DNA of 64,000 nucleotides from Lachnospiraceae bacterium (GTDB lineage Bacteria > Bacillota > Clostridia > Lachnospirales > Lachnospiraceae), in contig JAEENO010000017.1 in assembly GCA_016283755.1 (NCBI GenBank), positions 180,664 to 244,663 of the forward strand. The letters are read 5' to 3'. Numbering within the stretch: position 1 is the first letter of the stretch; the number at the start of each line of letters is the position of its first letter. Positions 1 to 8,875 of the stretch are shown in pieces. Below the pieces are notes generated by a model, which ran no database searches, was not told where the DNA came from, and saw only the letters and a program-made list of their open reading frames with translations. The position numbers and the translations under genes were made by a program.

Positions 1-1219
1 TTTTTCTGTCAAAGAACTTGCACTCATAGAAATCATATTTATCTCCGGCCCTTTTTACAACGCAATCAAACTCACCATTAGTTTTATTTACCGGATTGTC
101 GTACCAATAGCAGCCGAAGTCCTCAATGTCATCCATTTTACCGCTAACAGCCTGTCTGTGGAAATATTCGAGCGCAACACCTTCAAATCTTCTACTAATA
201 AATTCACGAAGATTCTCGCCAAAATTGTGCTTATAATATTGTTCAGGTCCTATTCTTGTTATTATTCCGGCATTACCGAAGATAAAAGTGAAATAGAATC
301 GCATAAGGTTATCTTCTATCTCGTAAAATTGCTTTTTTCTATCACCTTTCCTATTAATTGGCTCTTCCTTCCTGATTGTCTCCATATCAAGGAGTATCTT
401 TAACTGCTTATCTAGAAGTCCGTTTTCGTCGCTCTTCATCCAATCTCGAATTTCAGTATATTTCTTTCTGCCGTTACCCAGTGCTTCCAAAATACGTGTA
501 TCAAAGGTTTTCTTTATTTCTTTAATCATAATGCTTTCTACATGAACACGGACCAATCCCGTTTCAGGTAAAAGCAATTTCTTTATATTATCTTTCAAAG
601 AAACCGAATCATCTATAAGCCCAAGCACATAAGGCGATCCGCCAAAAACAGAATACATTTCAACTTTTTCCCTCGGCGAAAGGCAAGGATAGAACTTAGC
701 TGCATCATAATAATCAAAATCTCTGATATGAAGAATAAGCGAGAATCTTCCGTAAAGAGGATTGTCTTCTTCAAGAAGTTCTTTCATTACCGAGATGTAA
801 GAACCGCAAAGAATTATCTTTACATTTTCAGGCAGCTTGTCGATTACTGCCTGCATAACTGAATCAACTTCTCCTTTTTTCTTGGTCTCCTTAAGATAAG
901 GATATTCATCAATAATCAGAAGGATCTTCTTATCCAGCGATTTAAGATAATCCATCATGGCAAAGATGGACTCAAAACTCATTTTAGGAAGAGATAATGC
1001 AGTGCAAATACTTTGATATAAAAGCGCCATATTCCCTTCAAACGTACTGGTCACACATAAATGATTAATAACAACACCATCAAATGTATCAGCAGCTTTA
1101 TTAATAAGCGTAGATTTTCCTACTCTTCTCTTACCATACACAAGTACCGCAGTCTTATGCTTATGGTTATTTAATTCACTCTTAAGTTCAGCCAGTTCAT
1201 TCTCTCTTCCGATAAACAT
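1..1219 (-). CDS. AAA+ ATPase with C-terminal DUF234 (PD-(D/E)XK-like) domain, partial
   Basis: Reading back from ATG at 1219 gives an open frame that runs off the window start, so the C-terminus is missing. The N-terminus is MFIGRENELAELKSEL; Walker A (YGKRRVGKSTL) and Walker B (LLIIDEYPYL) follow. The distal part matches the DUF234 type and contains an E-x-D...ECK pattern (GEFDCVV then YDFYECKF), like a PD-(D/E)XK nuclease core. An AAAGGAG ribosome site precedes the start. Proteins of this family are archaeal/clostridial STAND-like ATPases of unknown client; a DNA- or stress-related role is only inference. It is separate from the second ATPase at 10271, which carries DUF4143 instead. Confidence 0.85.
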   Translation of the reverse strand, partial: MFIGRENELAELKSELNNHKHKTAVLVYGKRRVGKSTLINKAADTFDGVVINHLCVTSTFEGNMALLYQSICTALSLPKMSFESIFAMMDYLKSLDKKILLIIDEYPYLKETKKKGEVDSVMQAVIDKLPENVKIILCGSYISVMKELLEEDNPLYGRFSLILHIRDFDYYDAAKFYPCLSPREKVEMYSVFGGSPYVLGLIDDSVSLKDNIKKLLLPETGLVRVHVESIMIKEIKKTFDTRILEALGNGRKKYTEIRDWMKSDENGLLDKQLKILLDMETIRKEEPINRKGDRKKQFYEIEDNLMRFYFTFIFGNAGIITRIGPEQYYKHNFGENLREFISRRFEGVALEYFHRQAVSGKMDDIEDFGCYWYDNPVNKTNGEFDCVVKRAGDKYDFYECKFFDRK

Positions 1220-1265
1220 AATCAGGCTCCTTTATTCTGAAAAGTTTTTCACTGAAATCGCTTTC

Positions 1266-1294
1266 AGTATATACTCATAATCGTACTAAGTCAA
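1266..1294 (-). promoter_or_regulatory. Sigma-A-type promoter of the DUF234 ATPase
   Basis: On the minus strand TTGACT (1294-1289) and TATACT (1271-1266) are separated by exactly 17 bases, about 45 bases upstream of the ATG at 1219. A short hairpin (ACTGAAA-TCGC-TTTCAGT) overlaps the transcription start region and could be an operator. Confidence 0.6.
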
Positions 1295-1399
1295 GATAAT
1301 TAAATTAAATGAAACCAACAAATTCAAATTAATACCTTCATGCTAATTTCCGACGCTCCTGCAATCAATACCTAAGAATATCAATATATCAATTTACAC

Positions 1400-2245
1400 T
1401 TAAGTTCTATCTGCCCTCAATTCCCAAAATGCAATAGCCGCAGCCGCAGATACATTCAATGAATCAATGCCTTCCGTCATAGGAATCTTAACCACGAAAT
1501 CTGCTTTTTCAATTGTAGCAGCGCATAATCCGTCCCCTTCGCTACCCATAAGGATTGCAAGCTTATCACATTCCTTAAGCCGTGAATCGGTAACGGATAC
1601 TGCATCATCTGATAAAGCCATCGCCGCGACTTTATATCCCATCTTATGTAGTCTATCTACATAATGCGAAGAACCATCATTTTCAATATACGCATACGGA
1701 ATCTGAAATACAGTTCCCATTGAAACTCGAGCCGCACGTCTATAAAAAGGATCAGAGCAATCATCAGTCAGTAAAAGCGCATCCATAAAAAGCGCCGCAG
1801 CCGAGCGGAATATCGCCCCTACATTCGTAGGATTATCAACAGATTCAAGAACAACAATACGAGCCGCATTATCACATAATCTCTCAATAGAAGGCAATGT
1901 TTTCCTTCTTAGACAACATAATAGCCCTCGCGTCACTGCATATCCCGGCGTATGAGCCATTATATCTCGCGGCAAGGTATAAATCGGCGTACCGTCATAT
2001 TCTTCCAAAATCGAGCAAATTTCCATGTCAGAAGCACAATCACTATCGCATTCGATAATCTCCTCTTCCACAAGAAAACTTACAGGTTCATACCCTGCAT
2101 CAAGCGCCCTTCTAATGACCTTTGCGCTTTCTGCAATGAATAACCCCGCATCCGGCTCATAATAATGATATAACTGACTCTCGTTTAAGGAAAAATACGG
2201 AGTAAGCCGCGTATCTTCCATATCTACAATCTTAATATACTGCAT
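1400..2245 (-). CDS. SpoU/TrmH-family RNA 2'-O-methyltransferase
   Basis: The 281-residue protein has the C-terminal SPOUT methyltransferase fold that methylates ribose 2'-OH of tRNA or rRNA with SAM. Visible signature motifs are NPTNVGAIFRSAAAL (motif 1), ILMGSEGDGL (motif 2) and IPMTEGIDSLNVSAAAAIAF (motif 3, SAM-binding trefoil knot). The N-terminal about 110 residues form the RNA-binding substrate domain. Length is normal for the family; the exact RNA target cannot be told from sequence. A degenerate copy of codons for residues about 21-42 lies at 2835-2893. The gene is followed at 45 bases upstream by an acetyltransferase gene on the same strand. Confidence 0.92.
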   Translation of the reverse strand: MQYIKIVDMEDTRLTPYFSLNESQLYHYYEPDAGLFIAESAKVIRRALDAGYEPVSFLVEEEIIECDSDCASDMEICSILEEYDGTPIYTLPRDIMAHTPGYAVTRGLLCCLRRKTLPSIERLCDNAARIVVLESVDNPTNVGAIFRSAAALFMDALLLTDDCSDPFYRRAARVSMGTVFQIPYAYIENDGSSHYVDRLHKMGYKVAAMALSDDAVSVTDSRLKECDKLAILMGSEGDGLCAATIEKADFVVKIPMTEGIDSLNVSAAAAIAFWELRADRT

Positions 2246-2289
2246 TTTTAATCTCTATTACTTCGCATTTACGATCCTTATCTCTTTGT

Positions 2290-2805
2290 TTATAAATCAA
2301 TCTGATATGTATAATCTTTCATAACAATATCAGTTCCTCTTTTATTATAGGTGCTTTCACCAACAATCCTTCCCCCGCATTTTTCTGCCACACGTTTAGA
2401 TGCTACATTACCTTGGCTAACAACTATAGTAACCTTCTTCGCTCCTTGAGCTCTGGCATAATCTATTAATCCTTGAGCAATTTCTGTTGCATATCCTTTA
2501 TTCCAGTAGTTCTTATGAACACAGTAGGCTATATCAAAAATCGTTTGGTCATCACTAATCATAAAACTGCAAGTCCCTACACGTTCTTTCGTATCCTTAA
2601 ATACCGGAATAAGATAACAGCACTCTTCATCATCAGGTAAAGCTTCTAACATTTTAATATATTCCGGATCAATATCTTCTTTAGCTTCATCCGGCAAAAA
2701 CTCTCCCATCTCAGGATCATTCCAAATACTATATGCCCACAATGCATCCTCTTTAGTAAATCCACGTAATATCAACCTGGGTGTTCTAATGTTTTCTATC
2801 TTCAT
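2290..2805 (-). CDS. GNAT N-acetyltransferase, RimJ/RimL type
   Basis: The 171-residue protein begins IENIRTPRLILRGFTKEDA, typical of RimJ/RimL-like acetyltransferases that move acetyl from acetyl-CoA to an amine. The acetyl-CoA loop is seen around YCVHKNYWNKGYATEI and the C-terminal segment N-x-A-S-K-R-V-A-E-K-C-G is the usual beta6/alpha4 block. Its ribosome site is GGAAGG. The reading frame upstream of the ATG is open into a remnant of the TrmH gene, so the promoter region of this gene seems to have been formed by a rearrangement. Substrate unknown. Confidence 0.9.
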   Translation of the reverse strand: MKIENIRTPRLILRGFTKEDALWAYSIWNDPEMGEFLPDEAKEDIDPEYIKMLEALPDDEECCYLIPVFKDTKERVGTCSFMISDDQTIFDIAYCVHKNYWNKGYATEIAQGLIDYARAQGAKKVTIVVSQGNVASKRVAEKCGGRIVGESTYNKRGTDIVMKDYTYQIDL

Positions 2806-2834
2806 AATTAAAGTCCTTCCAAAATAACTTTTAG

Positions 2835-2893
2835 CGCTTTTTGCAATGAATAACCTCGCCTCCGGCTCATTATAATGATATAACTGACTCTTG
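2835..2893 (-). pseudogene. Relic of a second TrmH/SpoU gene 5' region
   Basis: This intergenic DNA is a diverged copy of 2125-2183 inside the TrmH gene. Translated on the minus strand it reads LYHYNEPEARLFIAKSAK, against LYHYYEPDAGLFIAESAK in the intact gene. A TAA lies just upstream and no start codon is present, so it is not expressed as a protein by itself. The remnant frame runs without a stop into the acetyltransferase start at 2805. It therefore marks an old duplication or recombination. Confidence 0.75.
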
Positions 2894-2943
2894 CATTATT
2901 CTGTCTTGGCATATATGTATCTTCTTTTTTAAGTTCAGTATTA

Positions 2944-3657
2944 TTAATCTTCTATAGCTTTTTTTAGCAATTCCATGAGTATTAACAATGCCTCTTTCTC
3001 TGTAAAATCGCTCTGAATCTTAAGCTTATTAAAATAATAAGGTTCTTCGGCAATCGTTATTGCCTTTGCGCGTTTTAAAATCGGTTTTAGCTTGCTAATT
3101 AGTTCTTCCGTAATTTCTTCTCTAGAATTAAAAAAATCCAAATCAAAATCAACTACAATTGGATCCTTTGTTTCATTCAAAAAATCCCAATCTATTTTGT
3201 TATACTCAAAGTATTTGCAATTGTATCCTTTTCTTTTATCATATTCCTCATATCCAGTTTCTCCTAATTTATGGATTATTGTATAAGAAGCCAAATACTT
3301 AAAATCGTAAGCTGTTTTTATTTGTTCAGAATTCTTTATATTTTCAATCGCAATACAAAAAACATCTTCAAAGTCAAAATCCCCCGCAAGATATTTCAAT
3401 CCTTTTAACAAATCTCGCACATATATATTATCTAGCCCATCTTCAGCAATCTGATTCATAGAATGCAAATAGCAATTGAACGACGACCATGTATCTGTAT
3501 GTGCATCAAATGAAATCAAGTTTATTGACTTTCCTATTCTACTATTAATTTCTCCCCATACTGGCAATGCCATGTTATGCTCTTCAAAGACACACACTGG
3601 AGTATTATCTATAATCTTGCTTTTCTGATATATCGAAGAGTTCTCAAATAAATACAA
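2944..3657 (-). CDS. UPF0489 family protein (arginase/ureohydrolase-like fold)
   Basis: The 237-residue protein has the metal-ligand pattern of the arginase fold: EEHNMA near residue 27, SFDAHTD at 50-55 and VVDFDLDFF near 167, with a late IAEEP. This matches UPF0489; some members act as peptide arginases that turn arginine residues into ornithine, but the substrate here is not predictable. It lies 52 bases downstream of the pyrophosphohydrolase gene on the same strand, so it may be the last gene of the helicase operon. Apart from that no partner peptide gene was recognised nearby. Confidence 0.7.
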   Translation of the reverse strand: MYLFENSSIYQKSKIIDNTPVCVFEEHNMALPVWGEINSRIGKSINLISFDAHTDTWSSFNCYLHSMNQIAEDGLDNIYVRDLLKGLKYLAGDFDFEDVFCIAIENIKNSEQIKTAYDFKYLASYTIIHKLGETGYEEYDKRKGYNCKYFEYNKIDWDFLNETKDPIVVDFDLDFFNSREEITEELISKLKPILKRAKAITIAEEPYYFNKLKIQSDFTEKEALLILMELLKKAIED

Positions 3658-3709
3658 TTGTCTGCTCTCCTTTTATAATAAATAGAATATAATTGCAACT
3701 CCTAACCCG

Positions 3710-4030
3710 TCATTTTTCTGTCACCGTCTCCAAAAAAATCTTCCTCACAAATCCCCCTCTTTTCTCTGCCTTCGCTCTTCTGCATTCTTCCAGCTCTTCA
3801 AGGCTATATCCTCTTGCCTTCGTAGCCGCATATAGAACCTCTAATATATCCGCAAGTTCCTCGAGATTCTGGTCTTTATGATACTCTGCCAATTCCTCAT
3901 CGAGCTTCGCATCAATCATCTTCAGATACTCATCGTCATCGAGTATCCTTATTTCACATATCTTATTATCATTTTCGATAATCTCCGGAATCTTGTCCCT
4001 GACCAACTTATTATATGTTATTACTGACAT
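3710..4030 (-). CDS. MazG-like nucleoside triphosphate pyrophosphohydrolase
   Basis: A 106-residue all-alpha NTP pyrophosphatase of the phosphoribosyl-ATP pyrophosphohydrolase/MazG superfamily. The start YNKLVRDKIPEII is a family hallmark, and the metal-binding helices carry K-L-D-E-E-L-A-E and E-E-L-A-D-I-L-E-V. Such enzymes hydrolyse (d)NTPs to NMP and pyrophosphate, usually as house-cleaning. The start overlaps the end of the HNH gene by 10 bases, which implies co-transcription and coupled translation with the HNH-Nudix-helicase genes. Confidence 0.88.
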   Translation of the reverse strand: MSVITYNKLVRDKIPEIIENDNKICEIRILDDDEYLKMIDAKLDEELAEYHKDQNLEELADILEVLYAATKARGYSLEELEECRRAKAEKRGGFVRKIFLETVTEK

Positions 4031-5154
4031 AAACCTTCCTCATACTTCCATTCTTTGAAACCGTTATTCTTCGCCGCATCATAAATCGGACGAATTATAT
4101 TATCCAATCGCCTACCAAATTCATCTTCTGCCAATCCGTCACAATACAGGCTCCGCACAATTTCGTCGTTATTCAAATGATACTTCGCTATCTTATCAAA
4201 TCGATCCGCAACCTTATCATTCGCTTTTGCCAAAGAATACGACAAATACTCCAGCTTATACAAAGGCTCAAAATACATATCCCAATTCGGCAAGCCATTA
4301 CTTTTACTGCTATTTATTAACTTTGTCGTCGGATGCAGATTCCACAACTCATCATGCGCCACATACTGCCACGGCACAAAATGGTCCACTGAAATCACCT
4401 CTCGCGACATATCTTTATGCCCGTATATATCGCGAATCTCCGGACGCAGCTCAATAATCAACTTCCAATAATCTCTTACACGCTCAATATCCCTCGACTG
4501 CGGCGCGTTTAATTTATCCGCAATTCCCGGAACGCTTGGATTGCGCCTCTGCAGATAATGAATCAAATTCAACTGCATCCACCCGCGAAGAATCTCCCTA
4601 TTGCGAATCAAATACAGCACCCAGTCCTCGTTAATCCGAATCCTTGTATTCAATTGCTCAAATGATTCATAGTAATATAGCATTCTCCTCTGCGAGTTAA
4701 GCTTTTGTAAAAGCTCCTGAGGCTTGTTCCACACACGCTCTTCAATCTTTATTCCTTCAAGAAACGGAGATTGTATTCTGTATGGAACGTTTAGAATTAA
4801 GTATTTCTTGTATTGAATCAATTGAGGATCATCTGTTTTTTCAAGATAACTGATAATATTCTTTCTTTTCTCAGATGGCACAAATGATATATTATTTCCA
4901 ATGTACTTCACAGCTTCTTCGAGATTATCCGTTACGCCTGCCGGGCCCAGTCGAAGCTTATACTCAGTAACCATGTACCAAGCATCAGCTATCATCTCGT
5001 TAATAAGTTCATCATACGTAAACGTAGTCTTATCAGCCGAAATTTTGCCCAAAACGGCCTGGAACCAGAAAAACTTATAGCAATTACTGGTGTTATCAAA
5101 AAGTCGACTTAGATAGCCAATATTAAGATTCTCATCATAAGGAAGTATGTTCAT
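4021..5154 (-). CDS. HNH endonuclease domain protein
   Basis: The 377-residue protein has a long helical N-terminus (about 240 residues, no recognised domain) and a C-terminal HNH motif: VDHFVPWQYVAHDELWNLHP around residues 256-275, then TTKLINSSKSNGLPNWD. The D-H pair, the central N and the final N-x-x-K form the metal-binding beta-beta-alpha site. The family is restriction-like and cuts DNA. It is the third gene in the run helicase, Nudix, HNH, pyrophosphohydrolase: 51 bases separate it from the Nudix gene and it overlaps the pyrophosphohydrolase gene by 10. The N-terminal region may be the specificity or partner-binding part (inference). Confidence 0.85.
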   Translation of the reverse strand: MNILPYDENLNIGYLSRLFDNTSNCYKFFWFQAVLGKISADKTTFTYDELINEMIADAWYMVTEYKLRLGPAGVTDNLEEAVKYIGNNISFVPSEKRKNIISYLEKTDDPQLIQYKKYLILNVPYRIQSPFLEGIKIEERVWNKPQELLQKLNSQRRMLYYYESFEQLNTRIRINEDWVLYLIRNREILRGWMQLNLIHYLQRRNPSVPGIADKLNAPQSRDIERVRDYWKLIIELRPEIRDIYGHKDMSREVISVDHFVPWQYVAHDELWNLHPTTKLINSSKSNGLPNWDMYFEPLYKLEYLSYSLAKANDKVADRFDKIAKYHLNNDEIVRSLYCDGLAEDEFGRRLDNIIRPIYDAAKNNGFKEWKYEEGLCQ

Positions 5155-5205
5155 TAGTAATATACCTTTATCTAATCTATAATAAGAGCAACAACTTCTA
5201 CGGTT

Positions 5206-5607
5206 CTATTTCATATCTGCCTTAATCTTATCTATAAGCGTTATATCCGCCGGAAGCCAATTAACATCATCAATAGTATCTTTTGTCAACCATTTGGCCG
5301 CTTCAGCCTCTTTTAATTCCAGATGGCCTTCTTTAACTTCACAATAGAAACAATCCATAGAAAGATGAAACGTTGGATAATCATATTCGATGGTATCGAT
5401 ATATGGTCCTACTTCAATAATTGTATCTAATTCCTCGCGTATTTCTCTTTCAAGCGCTTGCTCCGGAGTTTCTCCTTCTTCTATCTTTCCACCCGGGAAT
5501 TCCCAACCACCTTTAAGATCTCCATAACCTCTGGCTGTCGCAAATATCTTCTTTTTTTCTTTGATTGAATCGCAGATAACTGCTGCAACAACTTTAACTG
5601 TCTTCAC
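5206..5607 (-). CDS. MutT-like Nudix (deoxy)nucleoside triphosphate pyrophosphohydrolase
   Basis: A 133-residue Nudix hydrolase. The Nudix box is seen at residues 40-61: G40, E46, then R-E-I-R-E-E-L at 54-60; the usual glycine at the end of the box is Asp61. The preceding GGWEFPGGK is the MutT/8-oxo-dGTPase type. Only 2 bases separate it from the stop of the helicase gene, so it is translationally linked. A Nudix partner next to a DUF3427 helicase could clean or alter nucleotides during defence or repair, but this is inference. Confidence 0.92.
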   Translation of the reverse strand: MKTVKVVAAVICDSIKEKKKIFATARGYGDLKGGWEFPGGKIEEGETPEQALEREIREELDTIIEVGPYIDTIEYDYPTFHLSMDCFYCEVKEGHLELKEAEAAKWLTKDTIDDVNWLPADITLIDKIKADMK

Positions 5608-5609
5608 GT

Positions 5610-8600
5610 CTATGCCTCTCCAACTATATATTCATAGATATCTTCTCTAACCGGAACATCCAATTTGTAATTAATCTCAAATGCATCATCATTAGTCTTT
5701 GGCATTTTGATTGGTGTCGGTTCATCTTGCGCAAACATTTCACCTAAGAAATAGAATTCTTTTGCTTCTTTATCATCCTTATTTTTTCTAATAAACAAAT
5801 AAATCCTATTATTCTTATCATCTTCTGTTCGTTTATAGAAATGATCAGCGTCACTAGAATCAACTTTTCTTGGATGTTTTGATAATGCAATTAAATTGTC
5901 AGACGTTACAAATCTATCCTCATAAGCGATTGCATCTTCAGCCTTATCATAATTAATGAATACCGGAAGAGTCTTTGTCGATTTATCATATAAATAGCCA
6001 AAAATGCTTCCGTTTTTATTTTTATCCCAATTTAACAATCGGCAAACATCCTCATATGTATATTTCTGGTATAACGTCAAATTTGTATTGTTATAATGAT
6101 TATCATATTGTTCTTTACATACGCGCATGCCATACTCAAGCAAATCTATAACCATATCACGGAAATCATCATTTAATAATAATAGGTTTCTAAAATTGGA
6201 AGAAAGCCGATATCCACCATTCGTTTTCTCAACAAGAATGCAATTATCATATTTCTTACGTTCTGATCCTACAGGGAACTGATTAGTAAGATTTCTATAC
6301 ACAGAATCCTCTGTAGCCTTATCAAATGATATATTAAACATACTGCTAATAGTGTTAGCATATAAAACAAGTCTATAATCTTGTGTAATAAGACTTTTTA
6401 AAACCGCGAGTTCATGTATACGCTTCATCTTTGTAACTTTTTTAGACAGAAATTCGATTATCTGCGCTTCTACCTCACTTAATCTTATGCCGTACTCATC
6501 TTTATCATACTCAACTAGAAAAGCATAATATGAACCGCATTTTTCAAAATACTTACTCACATCAATAGAACCATATTCTCCGAAATCCAACACTGTCGGA
6601 ATACGTCCAAGACGATACTTAAGCTGCTCGTATGCGTTCTTTAATATCCTTATATCATTTGTTTTCGCAAAATCAATTGATTTAAAGATTCTCTGCCTTG
6701 AGATCTCATCAAAATGAACGGTAGATGCTCCAGGGATAACACGTGTTCCCTCTGTCACATACCGTCTCATTGAATCCTTGTTATAACTTCTATCTCCAGA
6801 AAGTGCAATTGGAATCATGTAGTTATTGGTATAATTACCAATAAAATCAATTATAACAACATATTCCTTATCATCCGCCTTTCTAAGACCACGTCCTAGC
6901 TGCTGAACAAACACGATTGGAGACTGCGTCTCTCGAAGCATTAATACCTGATTAATCTCTGGAATATCAACGCCCTCATTAAAAATATCAATCGTAAAGA
7001 TATAATCCAAAAACGGCATATTATTCGAATCTGCTTCAATACCATTTTTGATATTATCTAAATGTGCTTTGTATATATCTTCGTTAACATCTGTTGTTAG
7101 TAATTCAATGCACTGTTCCCGGGTATTCTCACTATCATCCCCAAACAATGCTTTTGCATAATATCCTTTTTCAAGAAACTTATTCGCAAGTTCACTTGCT
7201 TCGTCTTTTCTACTGCAGAAAACTATTCCTTTAACTCTGTCTCCGCTGTATCCATAATAATTTGCCTGCTCTAAGATATAGTTGACTCTCTTATCCGAAA
7301 CCAAATATTTGAAATTACTTAGAGCAGTTTCATTATTAATGGCTTCGCCATCAATTTCTATATCCGTAATTCCAAAGTAATGGAATGGACATAGTAAGTC
7401 TTCCTTCAAGGCTTGTTGTAATCTGATCTCATATGCGATGTTATGGTCGAACATCTCAAATATATCAAAACCATCCGGTCTTTCAGGACTTGCTGTCATT
7501 CCAAGCCAGAAATCCGGATTAAAATGATTCACTATGGTCTGATAGCTTTGTGAACCGGCTCTATGTACTTCATCGATACAAATCCAATCGAAATGGATAT
7601 TGTTTTTCTCAAAGTATTCAAAAGTCTCAGGTTTTGCCATCATATTCATTGTGGCAAATAAAATATCTGCATCATATTCTTTTGAATTACCGGATAATAA
7701 ACCAAGTTTCTTGGTTCTTCCAAATACTTTTCTATAGCTCTTCATCGCTTGCTTTGCAATCAACTCACGATGAACTATAAATAATGCTTTTTTAGGATTC
7801 TCATTTTTTAGTGCAAAAGCGGATGCATATGTCTTACCTGTACCCGTTGCACTTATTAATAATGCTCTTTTCGCTCCTCGTTCTCTTAACTCATGAATAC
7901 TACCAATAAATGCTTCCTGCATTTTATTCGGTTTAAGTTCATAAGTTTCAAGATCAACGATATCTTCTTCGAGGGCGATTTTATGCTGGGATCTAACTAA
8001 CCTATCAATCTGCTTCTTATGATCATACTGTTTTTTATAATATTCACGTATTTCAGCATAATCATGTGCCGCAGCATCATTCCATAACGATTCAAATTCA
8101 TTTACAATCGTTTGCGCCATTGAACCCTGCTCTGTACTAACAAATGAAGCATTCCACTCCATATTTGTTGTTAATGCAGTCTGCGTCATATTAGAACTGC
8201 CAAGTATTATTCTATAGGTTCCTTCTTCCTTGAATAAATAGCCCTTTGTATGAAAGCCTACGCCCGAATCATTCGTACGGTATAGCTTCAGTTCTATGTT
8301 TTTCAGTTCTGCCAATCTATCTAATGCATAAGGATCACTAAATGTCAGATAATCAGTGGTAAGAATACGGCCATGGATATTGCGCTTTTCTAATTCCTTA
8401 AGAGTTTCAGACAATGCAACAAAGCCACTTCTATTAATGAATGCAACACTTATAGAGAATTCATCGCAATGTGACAATTCATTCTCTATGTATGATAGTA
8501 CTTTGGTTCCATTCTTATGGTTATTAGTTAAAAACTGCGGACTATAAGCTAGATTCGAATTCACAGTACTATCTATATATGCATTTTTAATTCCTTCTAA

Positions 8601-8624
8601 GATTTCCTGCTCTATATTATTCAT
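5610..8624 (-). CDS. PLD-nuclease / SF2 DEAD-DEAH helicase / DUF3427 protein
   Basis: A 1004-residue multidomain protein. Residues about 40-185 form a phospholipase D-type nuclease domain with H125-x-K127 and GSSNMT at 142-147 (one HKD motif, so probably a dimer). Residues 235-400 hold helicase lobe 1: Q236, Walker A SATGTGKT 258-265, DEVH 351-354, TASP 377-380. Lobe 2 ends with motif VI QQLGRGLRK at 574-582. The rest, about 610-1004, is the DUF3427 type. The protein would translocate on and cut nucleic acid. It is first of a tight operon with Nudix, HNH and NTP pyrophosphohydrolase genes. RBS AAGGAG is 6 bases before ATG. Repair and anti-phage roles are both possible. Confidence 0.92.
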   Translation of the reverse strand: MNNIEQEILEGIKNAYIDSTVNSNLAYSPQFLTNNHKNGTKVLSYIENELSHCDEFSISVAFINRSGFVALSETLKELEKRNIHGRILTTDYLTFSDPYALDRLAELKNIELKLYRTNDSGVGFHTKGYLFKEEGTYRIILGSSNMTQTALTTNMEWNASFVSTEQGSMAQTIVNEFESLWNDAAAHDYAEIREYYKKQYDHKKQIDRLVRSQHKIALEEDIVDLETYELKPNKMQEAFIGSIHELRERGAKRALLISATGTGKTYASAFALKNENPKKALFIVHRELIAKQAMKSYRKVFGRTKKLGLLSGNSKEYDADILFATMNMMAKPETFEYFEKNNIHFDWICIDEVHRAGSQSYQTIVNHFNPDFWLGMTASPERPDGFDIFEMFDHNIAYEIRLQQALKEDLLCPFHYFGITDIEIDGEAINNETALSNFKYLVSDKRVNYILEQANYYGYSGDRVKGIVFCSRKDEASELANKFLEKGYYAKALFGDDSENTREQCIELLTTDVNEDIYKAHLDNIKNGIEADSNNMPFLDYIFTIDIFNEGVDIPEINQVLMLRETQSPIVFVQQLGRGLRKADDKEYVVIIDFIGNYTNNYMIPIALSGDRSYNKDSMRRYVTEGTRVIPGASTVHFDEISRQRIFKSIDFAKTNDIRILKNAYEQLKYRLGRIPTVLDFGEYGSIDVSKYFEKCGSYYAFLVEYDKDEYGIRLSEVEAQIIEFLSKKVTKMKRIHELAVLKSLITQDYRLVLYANTISSMFNISFDKATEDSVYRNLTNQFPVGSERKKYDNCILVEKTNGGYRLSSNFRNLLLLNDDFRDMVIDLLEYGMRVCKEQYDNHYNNTNLTLYQKYTYEDVCRLLNWDKNKNGSIFGYLYDKSTKTLPVFINYDKAEDAIAYEDRFVTSDNLIALSKHPRKVDSSDADHFYKRTEDDKNNRIYLFIRKNKDDKEAKEFYFLGEMFAQDEPTPIKMPKTNDDAFEINYKLDVPVREDIYEYIVGEA

Positions 8625-8639
8625 CTAATACTCCTTTTT

Positions 8640-8686
8640 CCTAATTCTATGATATTTTAAGTCCAATACTTGGGACTCAAATTAGG
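8640..8686. promoter_or_regulatory. Nested palindrome upstream of the helicase operon
   Basis: Inner arms TTAAGTCC (8657-8664) and GGACTCAA (8673-8680) pair in 7 of 8 positions; outer arms CCTAATT (8640-8646) and AATTAGG (8680-8686) pair fully. The structure sits 16-62 bases upstream of the helicase start, where an operator or a 5'-UTR hairpin would be expected. No dedicated regulator gene is adjacent. Confidence 0.45.
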
Positions 8687-8810
8687 AACCCGAAATACGG
8701 AATTTTCACGACATCTTCACATATATAATCTTAACATTTGTCTATATATATTTCAAACAAAATCCCTGATTTTCTGATATTTTCTGACGTTTTTATTGTT
8801 ATGTGTTTGC

Positions 8811-8843
8811 AATAAAAAACCCGGGAATCTATTGATTCCCGGG
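8811..8843 (-). terminator. Rho-independent terminator downstream of the CDF gene
   Basis: A perfect 10-bp stem (cccgggaatc / gattcccggg, 8820-8829 and 8834-8843) with a 4-base loop is followed on the minus strand by a T-run. It ends minus-strand transcription from the cation transporter gene and insulates the helicase operon. The rest of 8687-8938 holds the repeat at 8876 and no recognisable gene. Confidence 0.9.
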
Positions 8844-8875
8844 ACGCAACTTCTGTCTATTCTTTTCTTCGTTAC

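Noticed and set aside
4227..4457. Plus-strand open frame opposite the HNH gene
   Set aside because: Shadow of the minus-strand coding sequence, no RBS and low-complexity composition.
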